A DNA stretch of 64,000 bases, from the NCBI RefSeq assembly GCF_009363255.1, contig NZ_CP045318.1, positions 1,411,001 to 1,475,000 on the forward strand, given 5' to 3'. The notes beneath the pieces are model-generated. The model was not told the origin of the DNA and made no database searches. It was given only the letters and a program-made list of their open reading frames with translations. This DNA comes from Roseivivax sp. THAF197b (GTDB lineage: Bacteria; Pseudomonadota; Alphaproteobacteria; Rhodobacterales; Rhodobacteraceae). Both the position numbers and the translations under genes were made by a program. How positions within the stretch are numbered: the stretch's first letter is position 1; each line of letters opens with the position of its first letter. Below, one piece after another: positions 35,134-43,979 of the stretch.

Positions 35134-35859
35134 ATGACCTATTGCGTCGGCCTCCTGCTCGACGAAGGCATGGTCCTGTTGTCCGACACCCGCACGAATG
35201 CGGGGCTCGACAATATCTCCACCTATCGCAAGATGTTCACCTTCGAGGCCCCGGGCGAGCGGGTCATTGCGATCATGACCGCAGGCAGCCTGTCGGTCAC
35301 GCAAACCACCATCGCCCGCCTCACGGAGGCGATCGACAGCGGCGATGAGAAGCGCTCGATCATGACGGCGCATTCGATGCTGGCCGTGGCACAGATCGTG
35401 GGCGACACGCTGGGAGCGGTCAGCCAAGAGATCCGCGGCAAGATCCAGCAGCAGGAGAAGGTGTCGACCTCCGCCTCGCTCATTCTGGCGGGCCAACGCG
35501 CCGACGGGCCGATGCGCCTCTTTCTGATCTATTCGCAAGGCAATTTCATCGAGGCCACGGCGGAGACGCCGTATCTACAGATCGGTGAGCACAAATACGG
35601 CAAGCCGATCCTCGACCGGGTGATCGAACCCAGCACGTCGCTTGCCGATGCCGAGAAGGCCGTGCTTCTGTCGATGGATTCGACCCTGCGATCCAACCTC
35701 AGCGTGGGCATGCCGCTCGATCTCGTGGTGATCGAGAACCACGGCCTCCGGGTGGCGCGGTCGCGTCGCATCGAGGCAGATGATGCGGGCTTCCAGGCCA
35801 TGAGCCAGGCCTGGTCCGAGGCGCTGCGGGAAGCCTTCCAGGAAATCGAACCGGTCTGA
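35134..35859 (+). CDS. Anbu/proteasome-type peptidase (ancestral beta subunit)
   Basis: This 241-residue protein begins MTYCVGLLLDEGMVLLSDTRTNAG, so Met removal would expose Thr as the N-terminal nucleophile. The Asp in LLSDTRTN and the Lys in TYRKMFTF sit where the catalytic Asp17 and Lys33 of proteasome beta subunits lie. LGAVSQEI and STSASLILAGQR fit Anbu. Anbu forms open helical or ring assemblies in known structures, with no dedicated ATPase. It is the fourth gene of the ATP-grasp/alpha-E/transglutaminase cluster, 93 nt after it. Confidence 0.93.
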   Translation: MTYCVGLLLDEGMVLLSDTRTNAGLDNISTYRKMFTFEAPGERVIAIMTAGSLSVTQTTIARLTEAIDSGDEKRSIMTAHSMLAVAQIVGDTLGAVSQEIRGKIQQQEKVSTSASLILAGQRADGPMRLFLIYSQGNFIEATAETPYLQIGEHKYGKPILDRVIEPSTSLADAEKAVLLSMDSTLRSNLSVGMPLDLVVIENHGLRVARSRRIEADDAGFQAMSQAWSEALREAFQEIEPV

Positions 35860-35956
35860 CCCGAAAATAACCGCTCCGGGCAATTGCCATATTGCCTCGC
35901 AAAGGATGCTTGGCCTAATAATCGAGCATCCATTTGACGGCTTTGCGAGGTTCGGT

Positions 35957-37231
35957 ATGTGCGTCTATTGCGATAAACTCGGGGCGATCAACCCGGCCAG
36001 CAGCAGCGCATCTCCCGCGGCCGCCGCGGTGACGACCAGTTACACGGATGCCATCGACTGGGGCACGCAAGTCTCGTCCGGCCAAATGAACGCCGACGGT
36101 GACATGATCATCGAGTATTACTACGTGCCCGCCGGGGAGCGGTTCGGCTTCTTCACGACCGAAACCTGGACGGCGTACGAACAGCAGCAGGTGGAGCTTG
36201 CCTTCGACACCTACGAGGCGATCCTCGATGTCGAGTTCGTCGAGACCACGAACGAGGCGGATGCCGAATTCCAGCTCCACAAGATCGATGCGAACGGCCT
36301 TTATCTCGGCGTGATGAACCCGCCGGGGCTCCGCAACGAAGGCGATGCCGGGTTTGCCAGCGACGGCACAGGCTGGAATGACACGGGCGGGCTCGAACAG
36401 GGCGGCTTCGGCTTCATCACCCTGATCCACGAATTCGGCCACGGCATGGGCCTGGCGCATCCGCATGACACTGGCGGCGGCTCTTCGGTGCTGCCCGGCG
36501 TGAGCAATTCGGGCGATACCGGCTTTGGCGATCTCAATCAGGGCATCTACACCACGATGTCCTATATCGACGGCTGGGCCACGAACCCCGACGGCGCGCT
36601 CAACCCCGCGATCACGAGCGATTACGGCTACCAGGGCACGCCCATGGCCGTAGATGTCGCGTTGTTGCAGGACAAGTACGGCGCCAACATGGACTACAAT
36701 ACCGGCGACAGCGTCTATCTGCTGCCCGACAGCAACGGCGCCGGCACCTTCTATTCGTGTATCTGGGATGCGGGTGGCACCGACGAGATCCGGTATAACG
36801 GCAGCGATGACGTGGTGATCGATCTGCGGGAAGCGACGCTCGAACTGGAAGAAGGTGGCGGCGGCTGGCTGTCTTATGCAGATGGCATTTATGGCGGCTA
36901 CACGATCGCCAATGGCGTCGTGATCGAGAACGCGACGGGCGGCTCCGGCGACGATGCAATTGTCGGCAACGCCGCGGATAACGTGCTGACGGGCGGCGCC
37001 GGGGCCGACACCTTCATATTCGTCGAAGGGCAGGGTGGCTACGACGTCATCACCGATTACGAGCGTGGCGTGGACCGGTTCGATTTCAGCGATTACGGCG
37101 TGTTCCGAGTTTTCCGCAATCTCGAGGTGGACGCCACCGCGGATGGGCTCGAGCTGAGCTTCTTCGACCAGACGATACTGCTCGAAGGGTTCGGCCGCGG
37201 AGAAACCGGCGCCACCGAATACACCGCCTGA
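35957..37231 (+). CDS. Serralysin-type (M10) zinc metalloprotease with RTX C-terminus
   Basis: The ATG at 35957 is preferred to one at 35906 because GAGG lies 7 nt upstream. The 424-residue protein has no Sec signal, a metzincin site HEFGHGMGLAH (158-168) with the Met-turn TTMSY (Met201), and an RTX region with only a few repeats (GGSGDDAIVGNAADNVLTGGAGADTF). The C-terminal domain (YDVITDYERGVDRFDF) fits the peptidase M10 C-terminal family. It is secreted by a type I system and probably cuts extracellular proteins. It has no inhibitor or T1SS genes beside it. Confidence 0.92.
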   Translation: MCVYCDKLGAINPASSSASPAAAAVTTSYTDAIDWGTQVSSGQMNADGDMIIEYYYVPAGERFGFFTTETWTAYEQQQVELAFDTYEAILDVEFVETTNEADAEFQLHKIDANGLYLGVMNPPGLRNEGDAGFASDGTGWNDTGGLEQGGFGFITLIHEFGHGMGLAHPHDTGGGSSVLPGVSNSGDTGFGDLNQGIYTTMSYIDGWATNPDGALNPAITSDYGYQGTPMAVDVALLQDKYGANMDYNTGDSVYLLPDSNGAGTFYSCIWDAGGTDEIRYNGSDDVVIDLREATLELEEGGGGWLSYADGIYGGYTIANGVVIENATGGSGDDAIVGNAADNVLTGGAGADTFIFVEGQGGYDVITDYERGVDRFDFSDYGVFRVFRNLEVDATADGLELSFFDQTILLEGFGRGETGATEYTA

Positions 37232-37539
37232 TCCGGACCAATTGTCTGACGGCGCGCGCGCTTGCGTGCCTCGTTTCGCGTCTTGGGACCTGTTTTTTCA
37301 CGCCTCGCAGCATTCTGTCCGGTGTCTTTTGAGGTGATGCGTGAAGTGTGGCGCTCAAGCCTCTGGTAGGGCATATTTTTCCGCGTGTGAGTGGCGGTGG
37401 TTATCCTCTGCTAGCCAGACGTCCAGACCATTGCCTGATCGTCGCTGAAGTCCGTCCGCGACATCAGAAAAAACCCGCAAATCCCCGCAGTGCCGCGAAA
37501 AAATGCGCGACAGGTCAATCCGTCATTCCAGTGGGGGTA
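37232..37539. other. Intergenic region between the M10 protease and tRNA-Cys
   Basis: These 308 bases carry no supported gene and no integrase remnant, although tRNA 3' ends are common insertion sites. A T6 run at 37289 and A6 runs at 37469 and 37498 could belong to terminators of the two convergent transcripts. Nothing else stands out. Confidence 0.45.
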
Positions 37540-37613
37540 TGGAGGCGAGTACCGGAATCGAACCGGTGTACACGGATTTGCAATCCGCTGCGTAACCACT
37601 CCGCCAACTCGCC
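37540..37613 (-). tRNA. tRNA-Cys (GCA)
   Basis: A 74-nt cloverleaf on the minus strand has acceptor GGCGAGT pairing with ACTCGCC, anticodon loop TTGCAAA, TPsiC arm GGTTCGATTCC and an encoded CCA; the discriminator is U, as in other tRNA-Cys. The first base is at 37613. Confidence 0.95.
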
Positions 37614-37625
37614 AGAGCGACCCTG

Positions 37626-37654
37626 TCTCTAGGAGGCTGCTCGGGCGGCGTCAA
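37626..37654 (-). promoter_or_regulatory. Putative tRNA-Cys promoter
   Basis: On the minus strand TTGACG (37654-37649), 17 nt, TAGAGA (37631-37626). The -10 keeps TA at the first two positions but has A at the last. It ends 12 nt before the tRNA. Confidence 0.6.
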
Positions 37655-37758
37655 GCGGATATGCCAACGACGGGCAGCCGATTTTCCCAAACACCAAAAC
37701 GACGCGGAACAAGATGGCCTCATACCGCGTTTGTGATTGGACAGATTTGAGAGGGAAC

Positions 37759-38106
37759 ATGGCACAATCGCAGAACACCACGAGCTCGACGAGCACCAAG
37801 GAAACCGACAAGGCCGACACGGATGCGCTCAAGGCGCAGATCGACACGCTAAAGGCAGATCTGGCATCCATCACCGACATGCTTGGTGAGATCGGCGTCC
37901 GGCGCAAGGATGAGACTCTCGAGGCGGCAAAGGCGCGCTATGCGTCGGCGCGCTCCGAAGGTGAGCGGCTCTACAGTGAGGCCCGTCACCGGGCGGAGGA
38001 CGCCCAGGATCAGGCTCTGGAGGCAATCCGCCGCCAGCCCGCAACGGCCATCGGTCTGGCTGTCGGGATGGGCTTTCTCTTCGGCTTCCTGACCAGCCGG
38101 AAGTAA
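37759..38106 (+). CDS. DUF883/ElaB-YqjD-like membrane-anchored protein
   Basis: The ATG at 37759 follows GAGGG; an earlier start at 37714 overlaps the tRNA promoter region. The 115-residue protein has a Ser/Thr-rich head, a charged helical middle (about 25-90) and one C-terminal membrane helix (PATAIGLAVGMGFLFGFLTSRK). YqjD-type proteins are tail-anchored and bind ribosomes in stationary phase in E. coli. It lies 1 nt before the next gene, matching the E. coli yqjD-yqjE order. Confidence 0.82.
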   Translation: MAQSQNTTSSTSTKETDKADTDALKAQIDTLKADLASITDMLGEIGVRRKDETLEAAKARYASARSEGERLYSEARHRAEDAQDQALEAIRRQPATAIGLAVGMGFLFGFLTSRK

Positions 38107-38107
38107 A

Positions 38108-38452
38108 ATGGCTTTGCTTGCCCATGCTGAGGCTGTCGCGCGCCGAAAGGTGCGTGGCGCCGTCTTTTCGACCATCGGGACAGTGTTCATCCTCGCAGGC
38201 GTGGCGTTTCTTTGCGTCGCGCTTTGGATCGTGTTGGTTGAACTCCGGGGCGCGCTTTTTGCAGCGCAAGTCATCGGCGGAAGTCTGTTTGGAATTGGCC
38301 TTATTTTTCTGGGGATCGGGAAATTCGTCTCCCGCAGACCCGTCGTCGTCGGCGCGCATTCCGCAGCTCCCCAGACCGCGACATTGCCCGTCGTCCAATT
38401 GATCGAAGGTTTCCTGATCGGCCTCGATGCCGGTCGCAAGTCACGCAAGTGA
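38108..38452 (+). CDS. Phage-holin-family (YqjE-like) membrane protein
   Basis: This 114-residue protein has two membrane helices (about 19-43 and 51-72) and a polar C-terminus. The placing directly behind a DUF883 gene is the usual YqjD-YqjE arrangement. The name holin comes from the Pfam family; no lysis function is implied. The function is unknown. Confidence 0.78.
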   Translation: MALLAHAEAVARRKVRGAVFSTIGTVFILAGVAFLCVALWIVLVELRGALFAAQVIGGSLFGIGLIFLGIGKFVSRRPVVVGAHSAAPQTATLPVVQLIEGFLIGLDAGRKSRK

Positions 38453-38485
38453 CCGCAGCCCGCGCGTGACGGGTCGGAGTGCAGC

Positions 38486-39526
38486 TTGAAACAGAAGACC
38501 GGAGCCTTTCAGGCGGCCGTGATCGTGATCGCGGGCATCCTCGTGGCGGGCGTGCTCCATTTTGCCGCCGATATCGCCGCGCCCATGACGCTTGCTGTGG
38601 TCACCGGTATCATTGCGGCGCCCGTCCTTGATTTTCTGTGCCGCGTGGGTGTGCCCGTGGGCGTCGGAGCCTCCATAATTCTTCTGGCCACAATTGCCAT
38701 CATCGTCACCGCTGTTGTCGCCTTCGAGCCGATATTTTGGCGGTTCGTGGATGCGATCCCGACCATCCGATTGGAAATCCGCGAAATCATCTGGAATTTC
38801 CGGGAGACGCTGAACAGCATCGGGAACGTAAACGAAGAAATGCAGGAAGCCTTCGGCGGTGGCTCGGGCGAGGGGGATTCCAATGAGGGCGCGAGCGTTC
38901 CTTCGCTGACAGATGCAATGCTCGCAGCACCTGCCATCATTGCGCAGGCGCTGATCTTCGCGGGCACCTTCTACTTTTTCCTCGTGAATCGCCTGGAGGT
39001 CTATTCCTTCCTCGCGCGTCGCCTCAGCGCGGTGGGGGAGACGGAGCTGATCAAGCGGCGCTTCCGGGTCGCCGAGAAACTCGTCTCGCGGTATTTCCTG
39101 GCGATCACCATCGTCAACTTTGCACTGGGCTTTGCGGTCACCGCCATCATGACCGCGCTCGGCATGCCGCTGCCTTACGTCTGGGGGCTTGCGGCAGCCC
39201 TTCTGAATTACGTGCTGTATCTCGGGCCTGCGGTGATGGTCGTCGTGCTGCTTCTGGGCGGGCTCGTGAATTTCGAGGGGCTGATGGTGGCCGCACCGGC
39301 TGCGTGTTTCATGGTGTGCAACATGATCGAGGCGCAATTCGTGACGCCGGCCTTCGTGGGCCGCCATGTGCGCCTGAACCCGCTTCTGGTCTTCGTGGCG
39401 CTTGTCTTCGGGATCTGGTTCTGGGGGCCGATCGGGGGCATTGTGGCCATTCCGGTCCTCGTGATCGGGGTCGCGATGACGGACGACAAGCTCGAAACCC
39501 AGGCCCGGACAGCCAACGCCGCCTGA
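38486..39526 (+). CDS. AI-2E family transporter (PerM/TqsA-like permease)
   Basis: This 346-residue protein starts at a TTG with GGAG about 8 nt upstream. It has about eight membrane helices with the family pattern: paired N-terminal helices, a large soluble loop after helix 3 (about 85-145), and the conserved VWGLAAALLNYVLYLGPAVMVV then AIPVLVIGVAM. Family members export autoinducer-2 or act as ion/solute antiporters; the substrate here is unknown. It lies 33 nt after the YqjE-like gene and is probably in the same transcript. Confidence 0.9.
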   Translation: MKQKTGAFQAAVIVIAGILVAGVLHFAADIAAPMTLAVVTGIIAAPVLDFLCRVGVPVGVGASIILLATIAIIVTAVVAFEPIFWRFVDAIPTIRLEIREIIWNFRETLNSIGNVNEEMQEAFGGGSGEGDSNEGASVPSLTDAMLAAPAIIAQALIFAGTFYFFLVNRLEVYSFLARRLSAVGETELIKRRFRVAEKLVSRYFLAITIVNFALGFAVTAIMTALGMPLPYVWGLAAALLNYVLYLGPAVMVVVLLLGGLVNFEGLMVAAPAACFMVCNMIEAQFVTPAFVGRHVRLNPLLVFVALVFGIWFWGPIGGIVAIPVLVIGVAMTDDKLETQARTANAA

Positions 39527-39683
39527 TCCGCTCAGCCGCGCGGACGGGCGCCTTTGTGTCGCATTCCGGCAGCCTTTATGGAAATTTGAACACCATCACC
39601 GTCTTTCGCAATGCTGCGATGTTGCCGGTTCTGCACGGCTGTGTCAGAACGAACGGGCAGTATTGAACGAAAGAGTTTAGCGG

Positions 39684-40337
39684 ATGTCTGACTACGCGAC
39701 CCTTCGCAGAGTGATGGTGGACACGCAGGTCCGCCCCTCCGACGTCACCAAGTTCCCGATCATCCAGGCGATGCTGACCGTGCCGCGAGAAGCGTTCCTG
39801 CCGAATGACAAGGCCGAGGTCGCCTATATCTCGGAACCGATCGACATCGCACCGGACCGCACCGTGCTGGCCGCGCGCACCTTCGCCAAGATGGTCGATG
39901 CGCTCAATGTGACCAATGACATGCTCGTGCTCGATATCGGCTGTGGCTACGGCTATTCGGCCGCGGTTCTGGCGCGGATCGCCGAGGCGGTCGTGGCCGT
40001 CGAGGAAGAGACCGATCTTGCCGCCGAAGCGCCCGGCATCCTGTCGGAGACCGGAGCGGACAACGTGGTCCTGCATGAAGGCCCGCTGACGGATGGCGCG
40101 CCGGAACACGGCCCCTATGACGCGATCATTCTCGAAGGCGGGATCGAGGAATTGCCCGCCGGGATCGAAGCGCAATTGAAAGAAGGGGGGCGCATTGCCT
40201 GCCTCTTCGTCGAGGGTCGCCTCGGCACGGTGCGGATCGGCTACAAGATCGATGGGCATCTCAACTGGCGATATGCCTTCAACGCAAGTGCCCCGGTCCT
40301 TCCGGGCTTTGCGAAGACGCGGGCATTCGCACTCTGA
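39684..40337 (+). CDS. Protein-L-isoaspartate O-methyltransferase-like (Pcm family)
   Basis: This 217-residue SAM-dependent methyltransferase has the Pcm N-terminus (MVDTQVRPSDVTKFPIIQAM, VPREAFLP, then YISEPIDIAPDRTVLAARTFAKMVDAL) and motif I VLDIGCGYGYSAAVLARIA. It is shorter at the C-terminus than typical Pcm and belongs to the alphaproteobacterial form commonly found before tolC. Whether it repairs isoaspartate is not certain, since key substrate residues are partly changed. The gap to tolC is 61 nt. Confidence 0.88.
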   Translation: MSDYATLRRVMVDTQVRPSDVTKFPIIQAMLTVPREAFLPNDKAEVAYISEPIDIAPDRTVLAARTFAKMVDALNVTNDMLVLDIGCGYGYSAAVLARIAEAVVAVEEETDLAAEAPGILSETGADNVVLHEGPLTDGAPEHGPYDAIILEGGIEELPAGIEAQLKEGGRIACLFVEGRLGTVRIGYKIDGHLNWRYAFNASAPVLPGFAKTRAFAL

Positions 40338-40398
40338 CAGGCCTTCGCGCCGCGCTGATGCGACACGAGGGAGAGCAATACGAGCGGGAGGCAGCCGG

Positions 40399-41811
40399 AT
40401 GGCGCTGAAACACACATTTGTCGCCGCGGGTCTCAGCCTCGCAGCCACGTTCTCGACCCTCGGTGCCGCAAAGGCCGACACCCTGGCCGACGCCCTCGTC
40501 GGAGCCTACAATTCCAGCGGCCTTCTCGAACAGAACCGTGCCTTGCTGCGGGCCGCAGACGAGGATGTCGCCCAGGCGGTCGCGGCCCTGCGCCCGGTTC
40601 TGGACTGGACGGCGGATATCACCCGTCAGTTCAGCGAAAGCCGCAGCGCGAACACCCTTGGCACGGTCGTGGGCTCCGTCACCGAGACGGCGTCGATCGG
40701 CATTTCCGCCTCGTTGCTGGTCTATGATTTCGGGCGCACGCAGCTCAGCGTCGATGCCGCGAAGCAGGCGGTTCTGGCGACCCGCTACCAGCTGATCGGG
40801 ATCGAGCAGGAAGTGCTGTTCCGCGCCACGCAGGCCTATTACGAATTGCAGCGTGCGCAGCGTGTCCTGACCGTTCGCCAGAACAACCTCAGCGTCATCA
40901 GCCGCGAATTGCGCGCCGCGCGCGACCGGTTCGAGGTGGGCGAGGTGACGCGCACCGATGTCGCCCTCGCGGAGGCGCGTCTTGCCGAAGCGCGCTCTCA
41001 GCTGGCCGTTGCGCAGGGTGATGTGGCGCGCGCGCAGCAGGAATACCTGCGCGCCACCGGCCGTCAGCCCGGCGGCGTAAACGCATTGGGCAGCGTGCCG
41101 AGCATCCCGGGATCGGTCAGTGCGGCGACCACCATCGCCCTCAAGACCCAGCCCGATCTGATCGCCGCGCAATATGCTGTCACGCTTGCCGATCTCAGCA
41201 TCGCCATCGCCGAGGCTTCCCTGAAGCCCAGCGTGAACCTCACGGGCCGCTACGGCTATACGCAGAACCTCGACGACAACGACTTCTTCAATCGCGGCGG
41301 CTCGATTTCGCTGGGCGCATCCGGCCCGATCTATCGCGGCGGGGCGCTGACCTCGGCCCTGCGGCAGGCCGTGGCCAATCGCGATCAGCGCCGCGCGCAG
41401 CTCCATGTCGTTGCCGAGAATGTCCGCCAGAATGTCGCCAATGCCTATGTGAACGTGCAGGTTGCGCGCTCGGCCATCCAGGCCAGCCAACAGCAGGTGC
41501 AGGCGGCGCAGGTGGCCTTCAACGGGGTGCGCGAGGAAGCGCAGCTTGGCGCGCGGACGACGCTCGATGTGCTCAATGCGGAGCAGGACCTGCTCGACGC
41601 CCGCACCTTGCTGATCTCGGCGCAGGTCGATGAATATGTCGCGGCCTATAACGTGATCGCCGCGATGGGCCGCCTGACCGTGGCAGAGCTGAACCTGCCC
41701 GTGCAGCAATACGATCCCACCGTCTATTACAACCTCGTCAAGGACGCGCCTGCGCTCTCCAGCCAGGGGGAACAGCTGAATCGTGTCCTGAGAGCGATTG
41801 GAAAAGATTAA
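40399..41811 (+). CDS. tolC: TolC-family outer-membrane efflux protein
   Basis: The ATG at 40399 follows GGGAGG and starts a signal peptide (about 1-26, ending AKADT). The 470-residue protein has two OEP repeats (about 35-225 and 250-450) of long helices and beta strands, with RATQAYYELQRAQRVLTVRQNNL and NVANAYVNVQVARSAIQASQQQVQAAQVAFNG in equivalent positions. It should form the trimeric outer-membrane exit duct for type I secretion and drug efflux, so it could serve the three RTX proteins in this window. It follows the Pcm-like gene as in many Rhodobacteraceae. Confidence 0.94.
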   Translation: MALKHTFVAAGLSLAATFSTLGAAKADTLADALVGAYNSSGLLEQNRALLRAADEDVAQAVAALRPVLDWTADITRQFSESRSANTLGTVVGSVTETASIGISASLLVYDFGRTQLSVDAAKQAVLATRYQLIGIEQEVLFRATQAYYELQRAQRVLTVRQNNLSVISRELRAARDRFEVGEVTRTDVALAEARLAEARSQLAVAQGDVARAQQEYLRATGRQPGGVNALGSVPSIPGSVSAATTIALKTQPDLIAAQYAVTLADLSIAIAEASLKPSVNLTGRYGYTQNLDDNDFFNRGGSISLGASGPIYRGGALTSALRQAVANRDQRRAQLHVVAENVRQNVANAYVNVQVARSAIQASQQQVQAAQVAFNGVREEAQLGARTTLDVLNAEQDLLDARTLLISAQVDEYVAAYNVIAAMGRLTVAELNLPVQQYDPTVYYNLVKDAPALSSQGEQLNRVLRAIGKD

Positions 41812-41873
41812 GGTTTTTCCGATCTGTTGTGCGGAATCGGGGGCGGGGTTACACTCGTGCCCGAGGTAGAGCG

Positions 41874-43232
41874 GTGAACAACATGTCCAAACATGGATCG
41901 AGTGTCGAAATAGAGGACGTTCTGGCGTCGATCCGTCGGCTTGTCACGGATGACGGCCGGGGCTCTGCCGCGCGCGCGCTGCAGCCGAAACGCGTCGAGG
42001 CTGACGACGAGGCCGGGTCGGATCCATCCTCCGCAGCGATACGCGCCAACAAGGCGGCGAAGATCCTGCGTGCCGACCGTTTGATTCTGACGCCCGCGCA
42101 GCGTGTCGCGGATCACGATCAGCCCGACACCAATGATGCGGGATCAGCCAACGGCCATGGGGGCTCCAACGGAAATGGTGCGGCGCATGACACGGACAGC
42201 GCACCCGAACCGATTCTTCTGACCGAACCGCACCGCGTCGACACCGCGGCGGAGGCCGTGGAAGACCCGACCGATGGCGTGGATGCCTATGCGGAGCCGC
42301 TGGAAAGCGTGGCGCCCGATAGCGATGAGGCACATGCTGACGCGCAGCCTGAAGAGGCGCCGCATTCTGACAATGCCCATTGGGATGATGAGGCCGCGAC
42401 GGATCTGATCCTCGATGCAGTCGACACCCAGGATGATGCGGATCTGCAGGATGACGCGGAGGTGTCCGCAACGCTGTCGTCCATGCCGGGCGTGTCGGAA
42501 TACAACGAAGACGACGCTTACGAGGATGAGGGCGAGAACGCCGCTGACAGCGATCAGGACGCGCCGAACTCGGTTCTCGCGCAGGTGATCCGGGATGAAT
42601 TGTCCGCGGCGCTGGGAGAAAACGCGCCCGAAGCGACGGGCGGTGCCGACCAGCCTGCCGACCGGGCCGTGGACGACGTCGCGGCACCCCGCCGCGCGCC
42701 GACCGATATCGCGGAAGATGCGGCGCAGGCAGCCCCCGCCATTCGGCCGACCCGCCCGGATATGCCGGAACGCGCCGTCAATGCCGAGGCCGAGGCGCGA
42801 TCGCCGCGATCCGATGCGCCGCGGCAGGGGCTGTCGCTGGAAGAGAAAATCGCCGAGCTCGAAGCGATGATCGGCGGCACCGGGGCCGCGGATTGGGAAG
42901 ATGAACCGCAGGGCCAGGACAGCAATACGGGCTTTGCGCAGCGCTTCTCCTCTCCGCTGGAATGGGAAGATGCCCCGCGCCCCGAGGCGATCTTCCAGAC
43001 GCGACGGGCAGGCGAATTGTCCCGGATCGCCGACGATCTCGACGAGGATGTGCCCGGTGAAGCGCCCGCATCTCCGCTCGCCGGTCTCGACGAGGAGGCC
43101 TTGCGCGAATTGGTGGCAGGCGTTGTGCGCAGCGAGCTGCAGGGCGCTTTGGGCGAACGGATCACGCGGAACGTGCGCAAACTGGTGCGCCGTGAGATCC
43201 AGCGCGCCATGATGAGCCAGAATTACGAATAA
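41874..43232 (+). CDS. Acidic PopZ-like protein (predicted polar organiser or scaffold)
   Basis: The GTG at 41874 has GAGG 7 nt upstream; an ATG nine bases later is the alternative. The 452-residue protein has a short N-terminal motif (VEIEDVLASIRRLVTDD, about 12-28), a very acidic low-complexity middle (about 45-330), a coiled helix LSLEEKIAELEAMIGG and a C-terminal helical end (LDEEALRELVAGVVRSELQG to ERITRNVRKLVRREIQRAM). The motif EexLASIRRI(I/V)xDD, an acidic disordered linker and C-terminal self-association helices are the layout of PopZ (DUF2497) of Caulobacter. Overall sequence similarity is weak, so the call is by architecture. It follows tolC by 62 nt. Confidence 0.6.
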   Translation: MNNMSKHGSSVEIEDVLASIRRLVTDDGRGSAARALQPKRVEADDEAGSDPSSAAIRANKAAKILRADRLILTPAQRVADHDQPDTNDAGSANGHGGSNGNGAAHDTDSAPEPILLTEPHRVDTAAEAVEDPTDGVDAYAEPLESVAPDSDEAHADAQPEEAPHSDNAHWDDEAATDLILDAVDTQDDADLQDDAEVSATLSSMPGVSEYNEDDAYEDEGENAADSDQDAPNSVLAQVIRDELSAALGENAPEATGGADQPADRAVDDVAAPRRAPTDIAEDAAQAAPAIRPTRPDMPERAVNAEAEARSPRSDAPRQGLSLEEKIAELEAMIGGTGAADWEDEPQGQDSNTGFAQRFSSPLEWEDAPRPEAIFQTRRAGELSRIADDLDEDVPGEAPASPLAGLDEEALRELVAGVVRSELQGALGERITRNVRKLVRREIQRAMMSQNYE

Positions 43233-43386
43233 GCGACCTCTTGGCCGTGTCTGGCAAAGCCGCTCCTATTGGGGGCGGCACCCCTCCAGCATCTGCGTGA
43301 TGTGGGAGCAAACAGCTTGCCCGAACGGGCATACGTGAAACGAAGGCTCCGGCGCGACGGATCGCGCATCAAAACAGTTTGCGCAT

Positions 43387-43412
43387 AAAAAAGGCGCGCC
43401 CGGAGGCGCGCC
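43387..43412 (-). terminator. Intrinsic terminator of the DUF6280-like gene
   Basis: On the minus strand an 8-bp stem of two GGCGCGCC arms (43412-43405 and 43400-43393, 4-nt loop) is followed by TTTTTT (43392-43387). This is a textbook intrinsic terminator 30 nt after the gene stop. Confidence 0.9.
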
Positions 43413-43441
43413 AAATCAGGGAAATCAAAGGTCTCGAAAGA

Positions 43442-43762
43442 TCAGGCGGCTTCGGCCTGCAACGCGGCGTTGCGACGCTCGCTCTCTTCGCGCGAGAGCG
43501 CGACGGAGGTGCGGACACCTTTCGAGACGAACTCCATCAGACCTTCCACGACACGCTCGTTCGGGTCGATACCGGCGCAGCTCAGCACCTCGCGACCGTC
43601 CCGGGAGCGCGCCCAGCGGGCAATCTGCTCGGGTCCGTTTCCATACTTCTTGTCGTCGGCGATGGCGTCGTCGAGCGCGGCAAGCACAACAGCTGCGAAG
43701 AGCTTGCGGGCACGATTGCCCTGCTCGGCATTGAAAGCCGTTCCGTCAACGAAATCTCGCAT
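43442..43762 (-). CDS. Conserved small protein of Rhodobacterales (DUF6280-like)
   Basis: This 106-residue soluble protein begins MRDFVDGTAFNAEQGNRARKLFAAVVLAALDDAIADDKK. It is mostly helical and ends in a charged tail. I recognise it as a conserved family found mainly in Rhodobacterales with no known function. It is divergent from efp with a 217-nt shared promoter region and is followed by a strong terminator, so it is expressed alone. Confidence 0.78.
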   Translation of the reverse strand: MRDFVDGTAFNAEQGNRARKLFAAVVLAALDDAIADDKKYGNGPEQIARWARSRDGREVLSCAGIDPNERVVEGLMEFVSKGVRTSVALSREESERRNAALQAEAA

Positions 43763-43908
43763 AAGTCGTCCTTCTGATTATTGGTCTTGTGCTTCGGGCG
43801 TGAGGGCCCTTATGGCCTATCTTGCTCGATTCGGATACACCTGAAACGCATATCTTGTCTTCGTTCTGTGCATATCTGCGATCCGGCCCAACACGATATA
43901 TGGTAAGG

Positions 43909-43937
43909 TTGCAGGGGTCTCGATGGGCAGATATAGG
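43909..43937 (+). promoter_or_regulatory. Putative efp promoter
   Basis: TTGCAG (43909-43914), 17 nt, TATAGG (43932-43937). The -10 lacks T at the last position, as in the tRNA promoters of this window. The predicted leader is about 35 nt and has no good Shine-Dalgarno before the efp ATG. Confidence 0.4.
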
Positions 43938-43979
43938 GGGCGACACGATCCGATCAACCTTTTGCCATAGAATTGTTAC

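Noticed and set aside
37232..37540. Possible phage or island insertion next to tRNA-Cys
   Set aside because: No integrase, no direct repeat of the tRNA end and no foreign genes between the protease and the tRNA.
38108..38452. Holin annotation suggesting a prophage
   Set aside because: The protein is YqjE-like and follows a DUF883 gene as in E. coli; no other phage genes are present.
43233..43386. Possible tRNA-like or small RNA fold after the PopZ-like gene
   Set aside because: A short stem (GCCGCTCC with GGGGGCGGC, 43258-43281) exists but contains a mismatch and no cloverleaf; at most a terminator.
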